Below, piece by piece: positions 62,547 through 64,000 of a stretch of 64,000 bases of DNA (the stretch's first letter is position 1; the number at the start of each line of letters is the position of its first letter). The DNA comes from Sphingobacterium griseoflavum (GTDB taxonomy: Bacteria > Bacteroidota > Bacteroidia > Sphingobacteriales > Sphingobacteriaceae). A program made the translations under genes and the position numbers. The DNA is taken from positions 1 through 64,000 of the forward strand of contig NZ_BNAF01000007.1 of NCBI RefSeq assembly GCF_014653155.1, written 5' to 3'. Below the pieces are notes generated by a model. It saw nothing but the letters and a program-made list of their open reading frames with translations. It was not told where the DNA came from and did not search any database.

Positions 62547-62822
62547 ATGGCATTAAGCATTAAACCTATCGGAGACAGAGTTGTCGTTGAAGCAGCTCCT
62601 GCAGAAGAAAAAACAGCATCAGGCCTTTACATTCCTGATACGGCGAAAGAAAAGCCTTCTCAAGGAACGATTGTAGCAGTTGGTTCGGGTAAGCCAGAAG
62701 AACCGCTTACTGTGCAAGTAGGTGATAAAGTTTTATATGGCAAGTATGCTGGTACAGAGATCACCTATGAAGGCAAAGAGTATTTGATCATGCGTGAATC
62801 TGATATCTACGCAGTATTATAG
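62547..62822 (+). CDS. groES: co-chaperonin GroES
   Basis: 91 residues. Beta-barrel lid of the chaperonin, with [32 protein letters not shown] (mobile loop), [20 protein letters not shown] and the usual ending DIYAVL. groEL follows after 71 bases. Confidence 0.97.
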   Translation: MALSIKPIGDRVVVEAAPAEEKTASGLYIPDTAKEKPSQGTIVAVGSGKPEEPLTVQVGDKVLYGKYAGTEITYEGKEYLIMRESDIYAVL

Positions 62823-62893
62823 GACGTTAAGTTCACATGACAACAAATTAAAGAAAAGGTACATTTCAAACTCTATATATATAGTTAAAAAAA

Positions 62894-64000
62894 ATGGCAA
62901 AGCAAGTAAGATATAATGTAGAAGCACGTGACGCACTGAAAAAAGGTGTGGACACATTGGCAAATGCAGTGAAGGTAACATTGGGTCCTAAAGGACGTAA
63001 CGTGATCATCGAGAAAAAATTCGGATCTCCAATGATCACGAAAGATGGTGTTTCCGTAGCAAAGGAAATAGATTTGAAGGATGCGCTAGAAAATATGGGT
63101 GCGCAGATGGTGAAAGAGGTTGCTTCCAAAACAGCTGATCAAGCAGGTGATGGAACGACAACGGCCACTGTGTTGGCACAAGCCATTATCTCTCCAGGTT
63201 TGAAATCTGTTGCTGCCGGTGCAAACCCCATGGATTTAAAGCGCGGTATTGATAAAGCTGTGGCAGCTGTTGTAGCGAATTTGAAATCACAGTCGCAAGT
63301 AGTTGGTGCTGACAACAACAAGATCAAGCAAGTTGCAACAATCTCTGCAAACAACGATGATGTCATCGGTTCTTTGATTGCAGAGGCCATGGAGAAAGTC
63401 GGTAACGATGGTGTTATCACTGTAGAAGAAGCTAAAGGTACCGAGACAGAAGTAAAAACCGTAGAAGGTATGCAGTTTGACCGCGGTTATTTGTCGCCGT
63501 ACTTCGTGACAAACTCCGATAAAATGGAGGCAGACCTAGAAAACCCATATATCCTTATCTACGACAAAAAGATCAGCAATATGAAAGAGTTGTTGCCGAT
63601 CTTGGAAAAACAGGTACAAACAGGAAAGCCATTACTGATCATCGCGGAAGATTTGGACGGTGAAGCATTGGCGACATTGGTGGTGAACAAAATCCGTGGA
63701 TCCCTGAAAGTAGCTGCTGTTAAAGCTCCTGGTTTCGGTGACCGCCGTAAAGCGATGTTGGAAGATATCGCTATTTTGACAGGTGGTACGGTAATCTCTG
63801 AAGAAAGAGGTTTCAAATTGGAAAACGCTGAACTATCTTACTTAGGCCAAGCAGAGAAAGTGACCGTGGATAAAGATAATACCACGATCATCAATGGTTC
63901 TGGTGATGCAGAAGACATCAAAGCGCGTGTTGCACAAATTCGCTCTCAGATTGATTCGACAAGCTCTGACTACGATCGTGAGAAATTGCAAGAACGTTTG
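62894..64000 (+). CDS. groEL: chaperonin GroEL (3' end cut by window)
   Basis: First 369 residues of the ATP-driven folding chaperonin. [20 protein letters not shown]-site [31 protein letters not shown] and the apical region [20 protein letters not shown] are present. The frame is open through position 64000. About one third of the usual ~545 residues lies beyond the window. Confidence 0.97.
   Translation, partial: MAKQVRYNVEARDALKKGVDTLANAVKVTLGPKGRNVIIEKKFGSPMITKDGVSVAKEIDLKDALENMGAQMVKEVASKTADQAGDGTTTATVLAQAIISPGLKSVAAGANPMDLKRGIDKAVAAVVANLKSQSQVVGADNNKIKQVATISANNDDVIGSLIAEAMEKVGNDGVITVEEAKGTETEVKTVEGMQFDRGYLSPYFVTNSDKMEADLENPYILIYDKKISNMKELLPILEKQVQTGKPLLIIAEDLDGEALATLVVNKIRGSLKVAAVKAPGFGDRRKAMLEDIAILTGGTVISEERGFKLENAELSYLGQAEKVTVDKDNTTIINGSGDAEDIKARVAQIRSQIDSTSSDYDREKLQERL

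Noticed and set aside
1..64000. tRNA, rRNA, CRISPR array, insertion sequence or prophage
   Set aside because: Looked for cloverleaf ends, rRNA core words, regularly spaced repeats and transposase or integrase text; none seen.

Overview
The window is a stretch of bacterial chromosome from a member of the Bacteroidota, most likely the family Sphingobacteriaceae (Sphingobacterium or a close relative). The signs are two SusC/SusD outer-membrane uptake loci, an ECF sigma/FecR pair driving an STN-type SusC, a fimbrillin-like FISUMP lipoprotein, many lipoproteins with a signal peptide and lipobox Cys, a miaB / sigma-54 activator / lptE / TPR / secG / groES / groEL run, and promoter boxes of the Bacteroidota type (TAnnTTTG) directly before many start codons. 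I see no tRNA, rRNA, CRISPR array, insertion sequence or phage.

Layout. 1-775 holds hairpins, short repeats and three possible micro-ORFs. 796-9233: a CapD/WbpM-type nucleotide-sugar dehydratase, then a SusC / SusD / DUF1735-discoidin surface uptake set. 9471-16155: ispH, hemH, a membrane metallophosphoesterase, then galT-galK-galM. 16308-17081 is a gene graveyard: a broken XRE antitoxin gene, a HipA scrap and an opposed scrap of a Cys/Met-metabolism PLP enzyme. 17182-24564: DUF2975 plus XRE pair, mfd, an unknown gene, an AraC regulator plus DUF983 protein, and galE. 24565-25705 is about 1.1 kb without a convincing gene. 25706-34566: a small peptide gene plus fimbrillin-like lipoprotein, UDP-glucuronate decarboxylase, Kdo transferase (waaA), a glutaminase-family protein with an inserted jelly-roll, and two tandem paralogous lipoproteins. 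34650-35792: hemW.

35944-46300 is the most system-like block: ECF sigma factor, FecR anti-sigma factor, STN-SusC, SusD-like_2, DUF5689 lipoprotein and a surface or periplasmic calcineurin-like phosphoesterase, all on one strand. It reads as a self-regulated surface uptake locus whose enzyme is a phosphoesterase rather than a glycosidase. 46365-49640 (minus strand) carries an M1 peptidase, a PH-like membrane protein and an M23 peptidase. 49775-57044 is housekeeping: mutY, ssb, pheS, a Rieske-like lipoprotein without metal ligands, a TetR regulator, rlmD, two unknown proteins and an OmpA-family lipoprotein. 57216-64000 is the miaB to groEL run, with groEL cut by the window end.

A cross-cutting observation: at eight first genes of transcription units (ispH, hemH, AraC, hemW, ECF sigma, mutY, pheS, rlmD) a TAnnTTTG-like -7 box ends only 3-8 bases before the preferred ATG. 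This suggests leaderless or nearly leaderless transcripts and was used to choose several starts.
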